In this document: piece after piece, positions 7,891 through 16,553 of the stretch | Layout: each line of letters starts with the position of its first letter | How positions within the stretch are numbered: position 1 is the stretch's first letter | NCBI GenBank assembly: GCA_039029315.1 | Contig: JBCCGK010000025.1 | Location: forward strand, 1 to 64,000 | Source: JBCCCJ01 sp039029315 | GTDB taxonomy: Bacteria > Bacteroidota > Bacteroidia > J057 | Reading direction: 5' to 3' | Length of the DNA stretch: 64,000 nt | Translations under genes and position numbers: made by a program | Notes under the pieces: model-generated | What the model saw: the letters and a program-made list of their open reading frames with translations, nothing else | The model's database searches: none | Told to the model about the DNA's origin: nothing

Positions 7891-9279
7891 TCAACAAACA
7901 ATTTCGTGCAAGACCCGCTCACTGTCGGCAAATCGCTCTGTCGAAACGTCCATTCCATGCAGCATGGTCAGATAGAGGTTGGCCAGGGGGGTATCTTCTG
8001 CAAAGGTGAGATGTTGGCCAGTTGCCAGGGTACCTCCTCCTTTCCCAGCGACCACAATTGGCAAATTGTGGGGAGAATGCCGATTCCCATCTCGCAATCC
8101 TGACCCAAACATCACCATGGAATTGTCGAGCAGACTGTGATCTCCTTCTTTGATGGAAGCCAAACGGCTGAGGAAATAGCCATACTGCTCAATATGCCAG
8201 CGGGTGATAATCTCATATTGCGACATGAGTCGTGGATCATTTTTGTGATGAGACACCCCATGATGACTGCCACTGACGCCATCCAGGAAGGAGAAATTGC
8301 GGCTGGAGACCGAGTTGCCGAACATGAAGGTCGTCACCCGCGTTGCATCACTCCAAAAGGCCAATGCCATAATGTCAAACATCAAGCGAACCCGCTCAGT
8401 GATGTCTATTCCTGCCGTCTGATCGACATATTCATCAATTCGTTGGTCCAATCGGACCAATTCTTTTTTCACATCGGGTGTAATCTGTGCTTCAAAATCC
8501 TTCAGCGAATCCTGATTGTCCAATCTGCGCTCGACGGATCGAACGGCATCCAGATATTCTGCCAGTTTATTTTGATCTCCCACTCCCATCCCTTTTTGGA
8601 GAGACTTGGCATCTTGCATGACCAGATCCAGCACACTTTTTTTGTGAGGATTTTCTTTAATGGGCGGTTTGCCTGGAACAAATGGCCGGAACAATCTGTC
8701 GAAGGCCATACGAGGATTGATTTCCTTGGCAATAGGCTGGGTCGGACTTTTCCAGGAAATTGCAGAGCCATACAATCTGGTCAGATTCACAGCTAGATCC
8801 ACCCCGCTTCTCACCCGGTCTACCCCATATTGCAAGGATGGAAAAAGTGTCTGATCCCCTATCTGGTTGGCAATGATCTGGTCCACAGATACCCCTCCTG
8901 CATTGACATTGGCTCCTGCCGTATTAGTGAGCCGCATGGAAGTCAGAAAATTGGCGGTCTTGGTATAATGCCCATCTTTGGTTCGCCAGGAATTCTGGTT
9001 CATCAACTCGCCAAGAACGAGCAAATCATTCTTGAAAGGGGTCAGAGGTTGGAGAATGGGAGACAGGTGAAAATCTGTTCCTTGTCCCTCGGGTGTCCAT
9101 TTGTCGGGATGGACGCCATTGGGCATGAACATAAAGGCAATCCGCTTCACGCGCTCCCACTCCCAAAAGGTTTTGGCACTGAGTCCGGCAGGAATCATCG
9201 CATCGAGGACAGGTAAGGCGACACATGCTCCTAAGCCTTTGAGCATCCGTCTTCGGGAGATATGCCAGGACTTTTTCAT
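7891..9279 (-). CDS. DUF1552 secreted protein with Tat-like signal
   Basis: This 462-residue protein matches the DUF1552 family known mainly from Planctomycetes and Verrucomicrobia. The N-terminus has an RRRMLKG motif (residues 9-15) followed by a hydrophobic stretch ending near AMIPAGLSA, which looks like a twin-arginine signal. The conserved FMPNGVHPDKW, SVDQIIANQIG and LDNSMVMFGSGLRDGNRH segments are as in the family. Its start codon overlaps the stop of the upstream DUF1592 gene (ATGA), so the two are translationally coupled. The family's reaction is not known; the persistent pairing with DUF1592 heme proteins suggests a shared periplasmic or envelope function. Confidence 0.85.
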   Translation of the reverse strand: MKKSWHISRRRMLKGLGACVALPVLDAMIPAGLSAKTFWEWERVKRIAFMFMPNGVHPDKWTPEGQGTDFHLSPILQPLTPFKNDLLVLGELMNQNSWRTKDGHYTKTANFLTSMRLTNTAGANVNAGGVSVDQIIANQIGDQTLFPSLQYGVDRVRSGVDLAVNLTRLYGSAISWKSPTQPIAKEINPRMAFDRLFRPFVPGKPPIKENPHKKSVLDLVMQDAKSLQKGMGVGDQNKLAEYLDAVRSVERRLDNQDSLKDFEAQITPDVKKELVRLDQRIDEYVDQTAGIDITERVRLMFDIMALAFWSDATRVTTFMFGNSVSSRNFSFLDGVSGSHHGVSHHKNDPRLMSQYEIITRWHIEQYGYFLSRLASIKEGDHSLLDNSMVMFGSGLRDGNRHSPHNLPIVVAGKGGGTLATGQHLTFAEDTPLANLYLTMLHGMDVSTERFADSERVLHEIVC

Positions 9280-11237
9280 ATATATTCAGGTTCAGTTTTT
9301 TTGTGGCGAAATGGAAAACTATTGACCAAGGCGAGCAGAAAACTTACAGAATGAAAATCGGTTTCCAGCAACACTTGTCTGAGCTTATGCGTGGTTGGTG
9401 AATCATAAAATCCTACCGATCTACCAACCGAATATGAGAGCATTCTTTCGGAAAAATTCTGTGCAAACAAGGCTTTTTTCTCCTCCAAAACTTCTTTCAA
9501 CATTCCTGGGCCGGCGAATTCTTCTCCAGACTTAAGCCTTCCATGCGGATCAATTGATACCTGATTCTGGTAGGTGTTCCTCCATTTACCCAAGGCATCA
9601 AAATTCTCCAGGCCAAGTCCGATCGCATCCATGTCCTTATGACAACCAGCACAAGCCGGATCAGCTCGATGGAGTTCCAACAATTTCCGCAGCCCCAAAT
9701 CGTCATGAGACCCTTGGGCAGTCTCCAATTCGGGCACATCTGGCGGAGGAGGCGGAGGAGGTGTTCCCAGGATTTGTTCCAACACCCATTTCCCCCTCAG
9801 AACGGGACTCGTTCGTTCGGGCAGGGAAGTGGCCGTCAAAACGGCTCCCATGCCTATCAAGCCTCCTCTATCCGGACTGTCAAGGCAAGTCCGTTCAATC
9901 TTTTCTGAGAAATTCCCAACCAATCCATAATGATCTGCCAATTGTTGATTGAGGAAGGTATAATCGCTGTTCAATAATTCGAGCAAATTCTGACTTTCTC
10001 TGAAGACATAATCAAAATAGGCCACGACCTCTTCATACATCAGATCTCTCAACACCCCATTGTAATCGGGAAATTTGTCGGGGTCCATCCGAAAGTCAGG
10101 CCGCTTCAGCTTGTCTATTTCCAACCATTGCGTAGCAAAATTCTCTGCCATCCTGGCAGATCGGGGATCGTCCAGCATGCGCAAGGTCTGCGCTTCCAGG
10201 ATCTTTGGATTATGCAAATCCTGTAGATAGGCCACTTGCAGTAATTCCCAATCAGGAATGCTGGACCAGATAAGATAAGACAATCTTGTAGCCAACTCGA
10301 AATTGGTCAAGGGATAACTCTTCTCAATGGGGAGATCCCTTTCTTGTCGATACAGGAATTTTGGAGAAATTAGAATACTCTTGAATACCTCTTTGATACT
10401 CCGATCCAGGCGATCCGCACTGTCAGTTTCGGCTTTGTAGATTGTCGCAAACAGCTCCATCAACTGTTCCTGTTCCTCAGTTTCGAGAAACTTTCTGTAG
10501 GCGAGGGTCGCAAAAGAAGAAATAGATTCTCTGGCAATCTGTTGTGGTCCCTCAAAAGAAATATCCTTCTGATTCCAGACTTGTTCCCACCAAACCAGAA
10601 AGCGTGTCCATCCAGTCGGCACATATGCAGGAACAAGACTCCGCCACTTCTGAGGATCTGCATAGACTTCCTCCACTGCCATTTCTGCCAATTCAAAATA
10701 TCTCTCAAGCCGTAGTGGAGACATATAAGCTGTAGATGCCTGATTGTCAAACCCACTGCCACCAGATGCGTCAGCAGGCAGGAGAGAGTCTGTATTCAGC
10801 TCTACTCCCAGCAAGTCGTAGACAGAATATCGATACTCTCGATTGCTCAGTCTGCGTGGGGGTATCAGGCCAGGATCGGGTTCTGCCAAGGCATCATCCA
10901 AATATTTTTTCAAATAGATGAGCAGGGTGTCTTTCTCTGAATCTGATAATGGCGGACGAGTATTGGGTGGCATATGCCCACTCTCAATTTCATCGATCAC
11001 CTTCATGAACAGCTTTCCATTCTGCACGATATGCACAATGAAATCGAATCGCACGAGATTTACCCCAGCTTTGGAATCCACAGCATTATGACAATCTCCA
11101 CATTGTCCATGAAGGATGGGGCGGACTGTACTCGAAAAATGTTTTTGTTCCCTCTCCTTTTCTTCATTCGGATCGGCCAGTGAAGGGAAAGCCCACATGA
11201 GGGTCAGGATGAATAAGAGCAGAGCGCGGGTAGACAT
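9276..11237 (-). CDS. DUF1587/DUF1592/DUF1588/DUF1585 multidomain protein with two heme sites
   Basis: A 653-residue exported protein (signal peptide about 1-21). An N-terminal cytochrome-c-like segment carries C46-GD-C49-H50 and GHMPPNTRPPLS. It is followed by DUF1587 (about 128-190, RRLSNREYRYSVYDLLGV), DUF1592 (about 315-440), DUF1588 (about 455-555) and DUF1585 (about 575-645). A second CxxCH, C529-AG-C532-H533, lies in the DUF1588 part after a seven-proline run (494-499 region). This domain order is typical of Planctomycete secreted proteins. It is the first gene of the operon and overlaps the DUF1552 gene by four bases. Electron transfer or oxidative chemistry on polymers has been proposed for relatives, but nothing here proves it. 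Confidence 0.85.
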   Translation of the reverse strand: MSTRALLLFILTLMWAFPSLADPNEEKEREQKHFSSTVRPILHGQCGDCHNAVDSKAGVNLVRFDFIVHIVQNGKLFMKVIDEIESGHMPPNTRPPLSDSEKDTLLIYLKKYLDDALAEPDPGLIPPRRLSNREYRYSVYDLLGVELNTDSLLPADASGGSGFDNQASTAYMSPLRLERYFELAEMAVEEVYADPQKWRSLVPAYVPTGWTRFLVWWEQVWNQKDISFEGPQQIARESISSFATLAYRKFLETEEQEQLMELFATIYKAETDSADRLDRSIKEVFKSILISPKFLYRQERDLPIEKSYPLTNFELATRLSYLIWSSIPDWELLQVAYLQDLHNPKILEAQTLRMLDDPRSARMAENFATQWLEIDKLKRPDFRMDPDKFPDYNGVLRDLMYEEVVAYFDYVFRESQNLLELLNSDYTFLNQQLADHYGLVGNFSEKIERTCLDSPDRGGLIGMGAVLTATSLPERTSPVLRGKWVLEQILGTPPPPPPPDVPELETAQGSHDDLGLRKLLELHRADPACAGCHKDMDAIGLGLENFDALGKWRNTYQNQVSIDPHGRLKSGEEFAGPGMLKEVLEEKKALFAQNFSERMLSYSVGRSVGFYDSPTTHKLRQVLLETDFHSVSFLLALVNSFPFRHKKTEPEYI

Positions 11238-11349
11238 GTGAGATCATTTATATCATAACAAACTACACAAAATCAATCGCTTCTCCATGAATTGGCTATG
11301 GGAAATCGTTGTGCAGACTAAGTAGATAGACAATATTAGGGTTCATTTT

Positions 11350-11408
11350 GGGTATAAGGGAAATAAGGGCTTGATTGGTAAGATTTCTCCCTTATTTCCC
11401 CTATGCCC
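11350..11408. terminator. Long intergenic hairpin after the enoyl-CoA hydratase gene
   Basis: The arms 11350-11369 and 11389-11408 pair at 18 of 20 positions (GGGAAATAAGGG with CCCTTATTTCCC in the core) around a 19-base loop. It lies between the end of the hydratase gene and the start of the DUF1592 gene, both on the minus strand. No T run follows, so it may end transcription only partly, or protect an mRNA 3' end. Confidence 0.5.
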
Positions 11409-11442
11409 ACTATATCCCTCACAGATAAATGTGTCCAAATAC

Positions 11443-12237
11443 TTACTTCCCCCATTGTGGTTTTCTCTTCTCTACAAATGCAGAAAGCCCCTCTTCGACA
11501 TCATCGACCAACATATTGCAGACGATTACTTCACTGGCATAAACATAAGCCTCCTCAAGTGGCATGTCGATCTGTTTGTGAAACATTTCTTTGCCCATTC
11601 GTACAGCATCCGGGGCTTTGGCAGCGATGGTTTGGGCCAGAGAAAGGGTCGCTTCATTCAGCTCCTCGGCAGGCACAACACGGTTCACCAATCCATGCAG
11701 CACAGCTTCCTGTGCATTGATGAATTCGCCTGTCAACAACATTTCCATGGCTTTCTTCTTGCCCACATTGCGACTCAAGGCCACAGCAGGAGTGGAGCAG
11801 AACAATCCGAAATTGATTCCTGAGGTTGCAAAGCGTGTATGGTCTGCGGCAACTGCAAGATCACAGGCCGCAACGAGTTGGCAACCCGCAGCTGTAGCGA
11901 TTCCCTGTACACGAGCAATCACAGGTTGGGGAAGATTGTTGATGGCCAACATGACTTCGGTGCATTTGCCAAACAGGGAGTCGCCAAACTCTTGTGTCCG
12001 ATTGGCCTTCATTTCCTTCAAATCATGCCCAGCACTAAAGGCTTTGCCTTCAGCAGCCAGAATGACGACTTTGATTGTTTCGCTAGCGGCTATGCTACTC
12101 AGATGTGCCAACAATTGTTCCAACACCTCCAATGACAAAGCATTGAATTGTTTGGGACGATTGAGGGTCAAAATGCTGATTCCTTCGTGATCTGTGCGAA
12201 GGACAGATTGGGTAGATGTATTGATTGAGGTGGTCAT
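11443..12237 (-). CDS. Enoyl-CoA hydratase/isomerase family protein (ECHDC3-like)
   Basis: Predicted 264-residue cytoplasmic crotonase-fold protein; the ATG at 12237 is used because the longer frame adds residues that do not fit the family. The oxyanion-hole segments are AFSAGHDLKEM and VQGIATAAGCQLVAACDL. The C-terminus (MLVDDVEEGLSAFVEKRKPQW) is typical of the ECHDC3 branch. The Glu residues used by classical hydratases are not clearly present at the expected places, so hydratase activity is uncertain. It lies 137 bases after the acyl-CoA ligase gene on the same strand, suggesting fatty- or other acyl-CoA metabolism. The family is sure, the substrate is not. Confidence 0.85.
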   Translation of the reverse strand: MTTSINTSTQSVLRTDHEGISILTLNRPKQFNALSLEVLEQLLAHLSSIAASETIKVVILAAEGKAFSAGHDLKEMKANRTQEFGDSLFGKCTEVMLAINNLPQPVIARVQGIATAAGCQLVAACDLAVAADHTRFATSGINFGLFCSTPAVALSRNVGKKKAMEMLLTGEFINAQEAVLHGLVNRVVPAEELNEATLSLAQTIAAKAPDAVRMGKEMFHKQIDMPLEEAYVYASEVIVCNMLVDDVEEGLSAFVEKRKPQWGK

Positions 12238-12297
12238 ATTCAATGATTCTATCAGTAAATGTACAAAATAGTTGCCTCTGTCTTTGTCGGCCCCTTG

Positions 12298-12332
12298 ACT
12301 CCCTTGCAAGGAAATTTGCAAGAAGAGGGAGT
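12298..12332. terminator. Hairpin between acyl-CoA ligase and enoyl-CoA hydratase genes
   Basis: Outer arms ACTCCC/GGGAGT and inner arms CTTGCAA/TTGCAAG (12303-12309, 12316-12322) nest into one stem-loop. It lies 43 bases past the ligase stop codon on the minus strand. It could be a partial terminator or a processing site within a two-gene transcript; no clear T tract follows. Confidence 0.4.
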
Positions 12333-12374
12333 AAACAGATCCGTAGAAGCACTCACTGGGTCTTGTATATAAAA

Positions 12375-14030
12375 TTACTCAGAATTCAGCTTCTGTACCA
12401 ACTCTTTTGCTCGCTCTCGCAACTTAAACTTTTGGACCTTTCCGGTAGACGTTTTGGGCAACTCCCCAAACACAATATATTTGGGGACCTTAAATCCCGC
12501 CATATTCTGCCGACAAAAATCCTTGATGTCGGATTCACTGACAGCCTCTATTCCTTCAAGCAATGAGACAAATGCACAGGGTGTTTCTCCCCACTTGGAA
12601 TCCGGGGCCGCAACCACTGCTGCCTGCTCAACCGAGGGGTGCGTAAAGAGGATATCTTGCAGCTCGATAGAAGAGATATTTTCTCCGCCAGAAATGATGA
12701 TATCCTTGGAGCGGTCGCGAATCTGTACATACCCATCTGGATGGACAACCCCCAAATCTCCTGAATGAAACCAGCCGCCCTTAAATGCGGCTTTGGTGGC
12801 TGAAGGATTTTTGAGATAGCCCATCATCACATTGTTGCCACGCATAAAGATCTCTCCAATGCTTTCTCCATCTGCTGGCACTGGTTCCATCGTCTCAGGG
12901 TCTGCGACCATCAGACCTTCCAACATATGATAGCGTACCCCTTGCCTTGAGTTCTTGTGTGCTTGTGCTTCTATTGGTAGATCATCCCAATCCCGATGCC
13001 ATTCACAAAAGACAGAAGGACCATAGGTTTCGGTCAGGCCATATACATGGGTGATATCGAATCCATTTTCATTCATCGCTTTGAGCAGAGCTGCTGGTGG
13101 AGGTGCCGCTGCAATCATGCCGCTGACTTGATGCTGCTTCTGGGCACGCACTTCTTCTGAGGCTTTGATCAACATATTGTGTACAATGGGAGCGCCACAG
13201 TAGTGCGTCACCCCATGACTGGCAATCAAGCGATAGATATCATGGACATCTACTCGCCTCAGACAAACATTGGTTCCCGATATCGCTGAAAGTGTCCAGG
13301 GAAAGCACCACCCATTACAATGAAACATTGGCAGGGTCCAAAGATACACGGCATGTTTGGGCATGTCCCAGGCCATGATATTGCTGATTGCATTCAGATA
13401 TGCCCCTCGATGATGAGTTACTACGCCTTTGGGATTCCCTGTCGTTCCAGAAGTATACCCCAACGCAACTGGATACCACTCATCTTCCGGCAGACTCCAC
13501 TGGAATGCGGAATCTCCTTCTGCCAGGAGCGCTTCATAATCTTTTTCACCAATCAACTCTCCTCCTGTTGCCTCAGGATCGTCGATGTGAATGAGGGGGG
13601 GCGGGGGTTCTGTCATCAGGGTCAATGCCTCTTGGATCAAAGGCGAAAATTCGCGATCTGCGATCAGGAATTTTGATTCACAATGATCGAGCATAAAAGC
13701 AATATTTGTTGCATCCAGGCGCGTATTGATCGCATGGAGAACGGCGCCAATCATCGGTACACCGAAGTGTGCTTCGAAGATCTCATGCCCGTTGAAAGCC
13801 ATCACAGATACCGTATCTCCTTTGCCAATGCCTCTCTTGGAGAGGGCGGAAGCCAAGCTCCTGCACCGGTCATAGGATTCGGACCAGCTATAGGTCAGTT
13901 CGCCATGAATGACAGCGGGATGATCCGGATGCACCCGAGCTGATCTTTCCAAAAAAGTAAGTGGGGATAGCGGGACAAAGTTGGCATCATTCCGGCCAAG
14001 TCCTTGTGCGTAAATATTAGAAGAAGCCAT
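12375..14030 (-). CDS. AMP-forming acyl-CoA synthetase
   Basis: A 551-residue adenylate-forming enzyme. The phosphate-binding loop YTSGTTGNPKGVV is at about 192-204, followed by FHCNGWCFPW, a motif of the medium-chain / DmdB-like and plant acyl-activating branch. YGLTETYGP (about 335), SGDLGVVHPDGYVQIRDR (about 425-443) and the C-terminal lysine region PKTSTGKVQKFKLR (about 525-540) complete the family motifs. It activates a carboxylic acid to acyl-AMP and then acyl-CoA in the cytoplasm. The downstream crotonase-family gene fits a short acyl-CoA pathway. The exact acid (fatty acid, methylmercaptopropionate or other) cannot be told. Confidence 0.9.
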   Translation of the reverse strand: MASSNIYAQGLGRNDANFVPLSPLTFLERSARVHPDHPAVIHGELTYSWSESYDRCRSLASALSKRGIGKGDTVSVMAFNGHEIFEAHFGVPMIGAVLHAINTRLDATNIAFMLDHCESKFLIADREFSPLIQEALTLMTEPPPPLIHIDDPEATGGELIGEKDYEALLAEGDSAFQWSLPEDEWYPVALGYTSGTTGNPKGVVTHHRGAYLNAISNIMAWDMPKHAVYLWTLPMFHCNGWCFPWTLSAISGTNVCLRRVDVHDIYRLIASHGVTHYCGAPIVHNMLIKASEEVRAQKQHQVSGMIAAAPPPAALLKAMNENGFDITHVYGLTETYGPSVFCEWHRDWDDLPIEAQAHKNSRQGVRYHMLEGLMVADPETMEPVPADGESIGEIFMRGNNVMMGYLKNPSATKAAFKGGWFHSGDLGVVHPDGYVQIRDRSKDIIISGGENISSIELQDILFTHPSVEQAAVVAAPDSKWGETPCAFVSLLEGIEAVSESDIKDFCRQNMAGFKVPKYIVFGELPKTSTGKVQKFKLRERAKELVQKLNSE

Positions 14031-14187
14031 ACAGCCAAACTAGATAAATTGAACTTATTTTGGAAATTTGAGCATTGTCTATCCCGCACCTTTTTAAGGA
14101 TTGGGACATTTATTCTCTATTAGCCTGACCATGAATAAATTTACCGAGACGGAACGCCATGCCCAGTCTTCGATTCTCATGATTTTA

Positions 14188-14216
14188 TTGGGTGTACACC
14201 ATTTCCGATAACTTTC
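14188..14216 (+). promoter_or_regulatory. Candidate promoter for the GH92 gene
   Basis: TTG (14188-14190) is followed 18 bases later by TAACTTTC (14209-14216), one base off the TAnnTTTG consensus. The ATG at 14232 would leave a very short leader of about 10 bases. Confidence 0.3.
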
Positions 14217-14231
14217 TGATACTTTTCTTCT

Positions 14232-16472
14232 ATGCTCAAACCATTCGCCTTTCTCTCGATCTGCTGCATCCTCCTTTCTTGTCATCCGGAATTCAGGGAA
14301 AACGGGTTCGATCCCATTCCTTTTGTTGATCCATTTATCGGAACTGGATTTCATGGGCATACTTTTCCGGGTGCTACGACGCCTTTTGGGATGGTCCAGC
14401 TCAGTCCAGATACTCGACTTCCAGGCTGGGATGCTTCCAGTGGCTATCACAACTCAGACTCCACGATTTATGGGTTCTCCCATACGCATCTGAGTGGAAC
14501 AGGTATAGGGGACATGGGCGATGTATTGGTCTTGCCGTTCACAGGAGAAAATGCAGACCTCCCAATTGGAAGTTTTGATAAATCAAGTGAACAGGCTTCT
14601 CCTGCATCCTATCAGGTTGTTCTTAAGAATTTCGACATCCAGGCAGAACTCACTGCAACAACACGGGTCGGCATTCACCGATATACATTTCCTGAAGGAG
14701 AGTCTGCCAAACTCATGATTGATTTGGGGCATATCCTCCAGGCCAATTGGGGACACAGAAGTACCGCAGGCAAACTCGACATTCTGGATACGCATCGCAT
14801 TCAGGGAGAGCGGTTTTCAAGTGGATGGGCCCATGACCATCGAATCTATTTTTATGCCGAATTTTCGGCCCCATTCATTGTAGAATCGCTTCAGCAAAAA
14901 GATTCCGTTTTGGGCACAAAGCAAGCAAGAGGAGATTCTCTCCGCGTGTTTTTGACATTCCCAAAGCTCGATCAGCATCAATTGATCCTAAAAGTCGGCA
15001 TCTCTCCTGTCAGCATGGAAGGAGCGAGGAAAAACATGTTGGCAGAAGCTTCTGGCTGGGACTTTGACCTCATTCGTACAGAATCGAAAAATCTGTGGAG
15101 AGAAAAATTGAGTCAAATCCAGATCACAACACAAGACGCATCTGTCAAACGCAATTTTTATACAGCCCTTTATCACAGCATGATGGCTCCCATGATCTCC
15201 CAGGATGTGGATGGCAAGTACAGAGGCATGGACAAGCAGATTCACCAATCCCCTGATGGCTCAAGCAACTATACTGTGTTTTCACTGTGGGATACTTTCA
15301 GGGCCTTGCATCCACTGATGAGCATTCTCGATCCAGATCTCACTAGTGTCTGGATCAGGTCTCTGCTTCAGAAGTACAAAGAGGGAGGCATGCTCCCCAA
15401 ATGGCCATTGGCGTCCAATTATACCGGGACGATGGTTGGCTATCCATCTACCGCTCTGATCGCAGATGCATTGAGCAAGGGCATCGACGATTTCGATACA
15501 GAATTAGCATTGGAAGCGGCAGTTTTCAGCTCTCAATATCATCCAGAAATTGCTGCCAGTTTGCCAGAGCCTCGTGCAAGCCGAGTCATGCCTAAGCATC
15601 TCGATTATATCAATCGCATGGAATTTGTTCCCGTAGATTCTATTGATGCCTCTGTCTCTTATGGGCTGGAATGCGCCTATTATGACTGGTGCATCGCCCA
15701 AATCGCAAAACACGAACAAGAGGAATCTCTTGTTCAGCAATACTCAAAAAGAGCGACTTTCTATCAGCACTATTTCGATCCCGAGTTTGGCTTGATGCGT
15801 GGCAAACTGGCCAATGGCTCCTGGCGCGAACCTTTCAGTCCACGTTTTTCGGATCATGAGTTGGGAGACTTTGTGGAAGGAAATTCCTGGCAATGGAGCT
15901 GGTTTGTGCCGCATGATATTCCGACATTTATGTCGATGATGGGGGGAAAAGAGGCCTTTGCGATCCAATTGGATTCGCTCTTTAGTACCTCTTCTGAATT
16001 GGAAGGAGAACGAGCCTCTTCTGACATCACTGGTCTGATTGGACAATATGCTCATGGGAATGAACCTAGCCATCATATTGCCCATCTTTACAATCATGCT
16101 GGCCATCCACACAAAGCGCAAGAACGCCTGGATCAGATACTTCAGGAGTTTTATCTCCCGGAACCTGCTGGTATTATTGGGAATGAAGATTGCGGGCAGA
16201 TGTCTGCCTGGTATGTGATGAATGCTCTGGGATTTTATCAGGTTTGTCCGGGGGAGCCTACCTATTCTATTGGGAGGCCAATGATTGATCAGGCCAGCAT
16301 TCGGCTTCCTGGAGGGGGGATGTTTCAGATTCAGGTGATAAATAATCATCTGGATCATGTGTATGTTGATCAGATGCTTCTCAATGGGGAAGTGTTGGAG
16401 GAGCCCTTTTTTCCACATTCGGCCATTCAGGATGGGGGAGTACTGGAGATTTATATGTCGGATTCTTTCTAG
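14232..16472 (+). CDS. GH92 alpha-mannosidase-like lipoprotein
   Basis: This 746-residue protein has a lipoprotein signal (LLSC, Cys17), so it is probably anchored in the outer membrane. It shows the GH92 hallmarks: VDPFIGTG and HTFPGATTPFGMVQLSPDT near the N-terminus, GFSHTHLSGTG, and the catalytic GNEDCGQMSAWY with E652. GH92 enzymes are calcium-dependent exo-alpha-mannosidases that remove mannose from glycans such as those on glycoproteins. The length is normal for the family. It stands next to a secreted esterase gene on the same strand but is not in a SusC/SusD locus. The linkage preferred cannot be told from sequence. Confidence 0.9.
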   Translation: MLKPFAFLSICCILLSCHPEFRENGFDPIPFVDPFIGTGFHGHTFPGATTPFGMVQLSPDTRLPGWDASSGYHNSDSTIYGFSHTHLSGTGIGDMGDVLVLPFTGENADLPIGSFDKSSEQASPASYQVVLKNFDIQAELTATTRVGIHRYTFPEGESAKLMIDLGHILQANWGHRSTAGKLDILDTHRIQGERFSSGWAHDHRIYFYAEFSAPFIVESLQQKDSVLGTKQARGDSLRVFLTFPKLDQHQLILKVGISPVSMEGARKNMLAEASGWDFDLIRTESKNLWREKLSQIQITTQDASVKRNFYTALYHSMMAPMISQDVDGKYRGMDKQIHQSPDGSSNYTVFSLWDTFRALHPLMSILDPDLTSVWIRSLLQKYKEGGMLPKWPLASNYTGTMVGYPSTALIADALSKGIDDFDTELALEAAVFSSQYHPEIAASLPEPRASRVMPKHLDYINRMEFVPVDSIDASVSYGLECAYYDWCIAQIAKHEQEESLVQQYSKRATFYQHYFDPEFGLMRGKLANGSWREPFSPRFSDHELGDFVEGNSWQWSWFVPHDIPTFMSMMGGKEAFAIQLDSLFSTSSELEGERASSDITGLIGQYAHGNEPSHHIAHLYNHAGHPHKAQERLDQILQEFYLPEPAGIIGNEDCGQMSAWYVMNALGFYQVCPGEPTYSIGRPMIDQASIRLPGGGMFQIQVINNHLDHVYVDQMLLNGEVLEEPFFPHSAIQDGGVLEIYMSDSF

Positions 16473-16553
16473 TGTGATTTTTTCTTGCCCTTCAGTCGTA
16501 AAGCGTTATCCCCCCTTCTTCCAAGCTGCAAACGCTTCACGACTCCCTTTCTG

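Noticed and set aside
8137..8796. 219-codon plus-strand frame inside the DUF1552 gene
   Set aside because: Antisense shadow of a well-matched family member.
15744..16418. 224-codon minus-strand frame inside the GH92 gene
   Set aside because: Antisense shadow; the GH92 catalytic motifs are on the plus strand.
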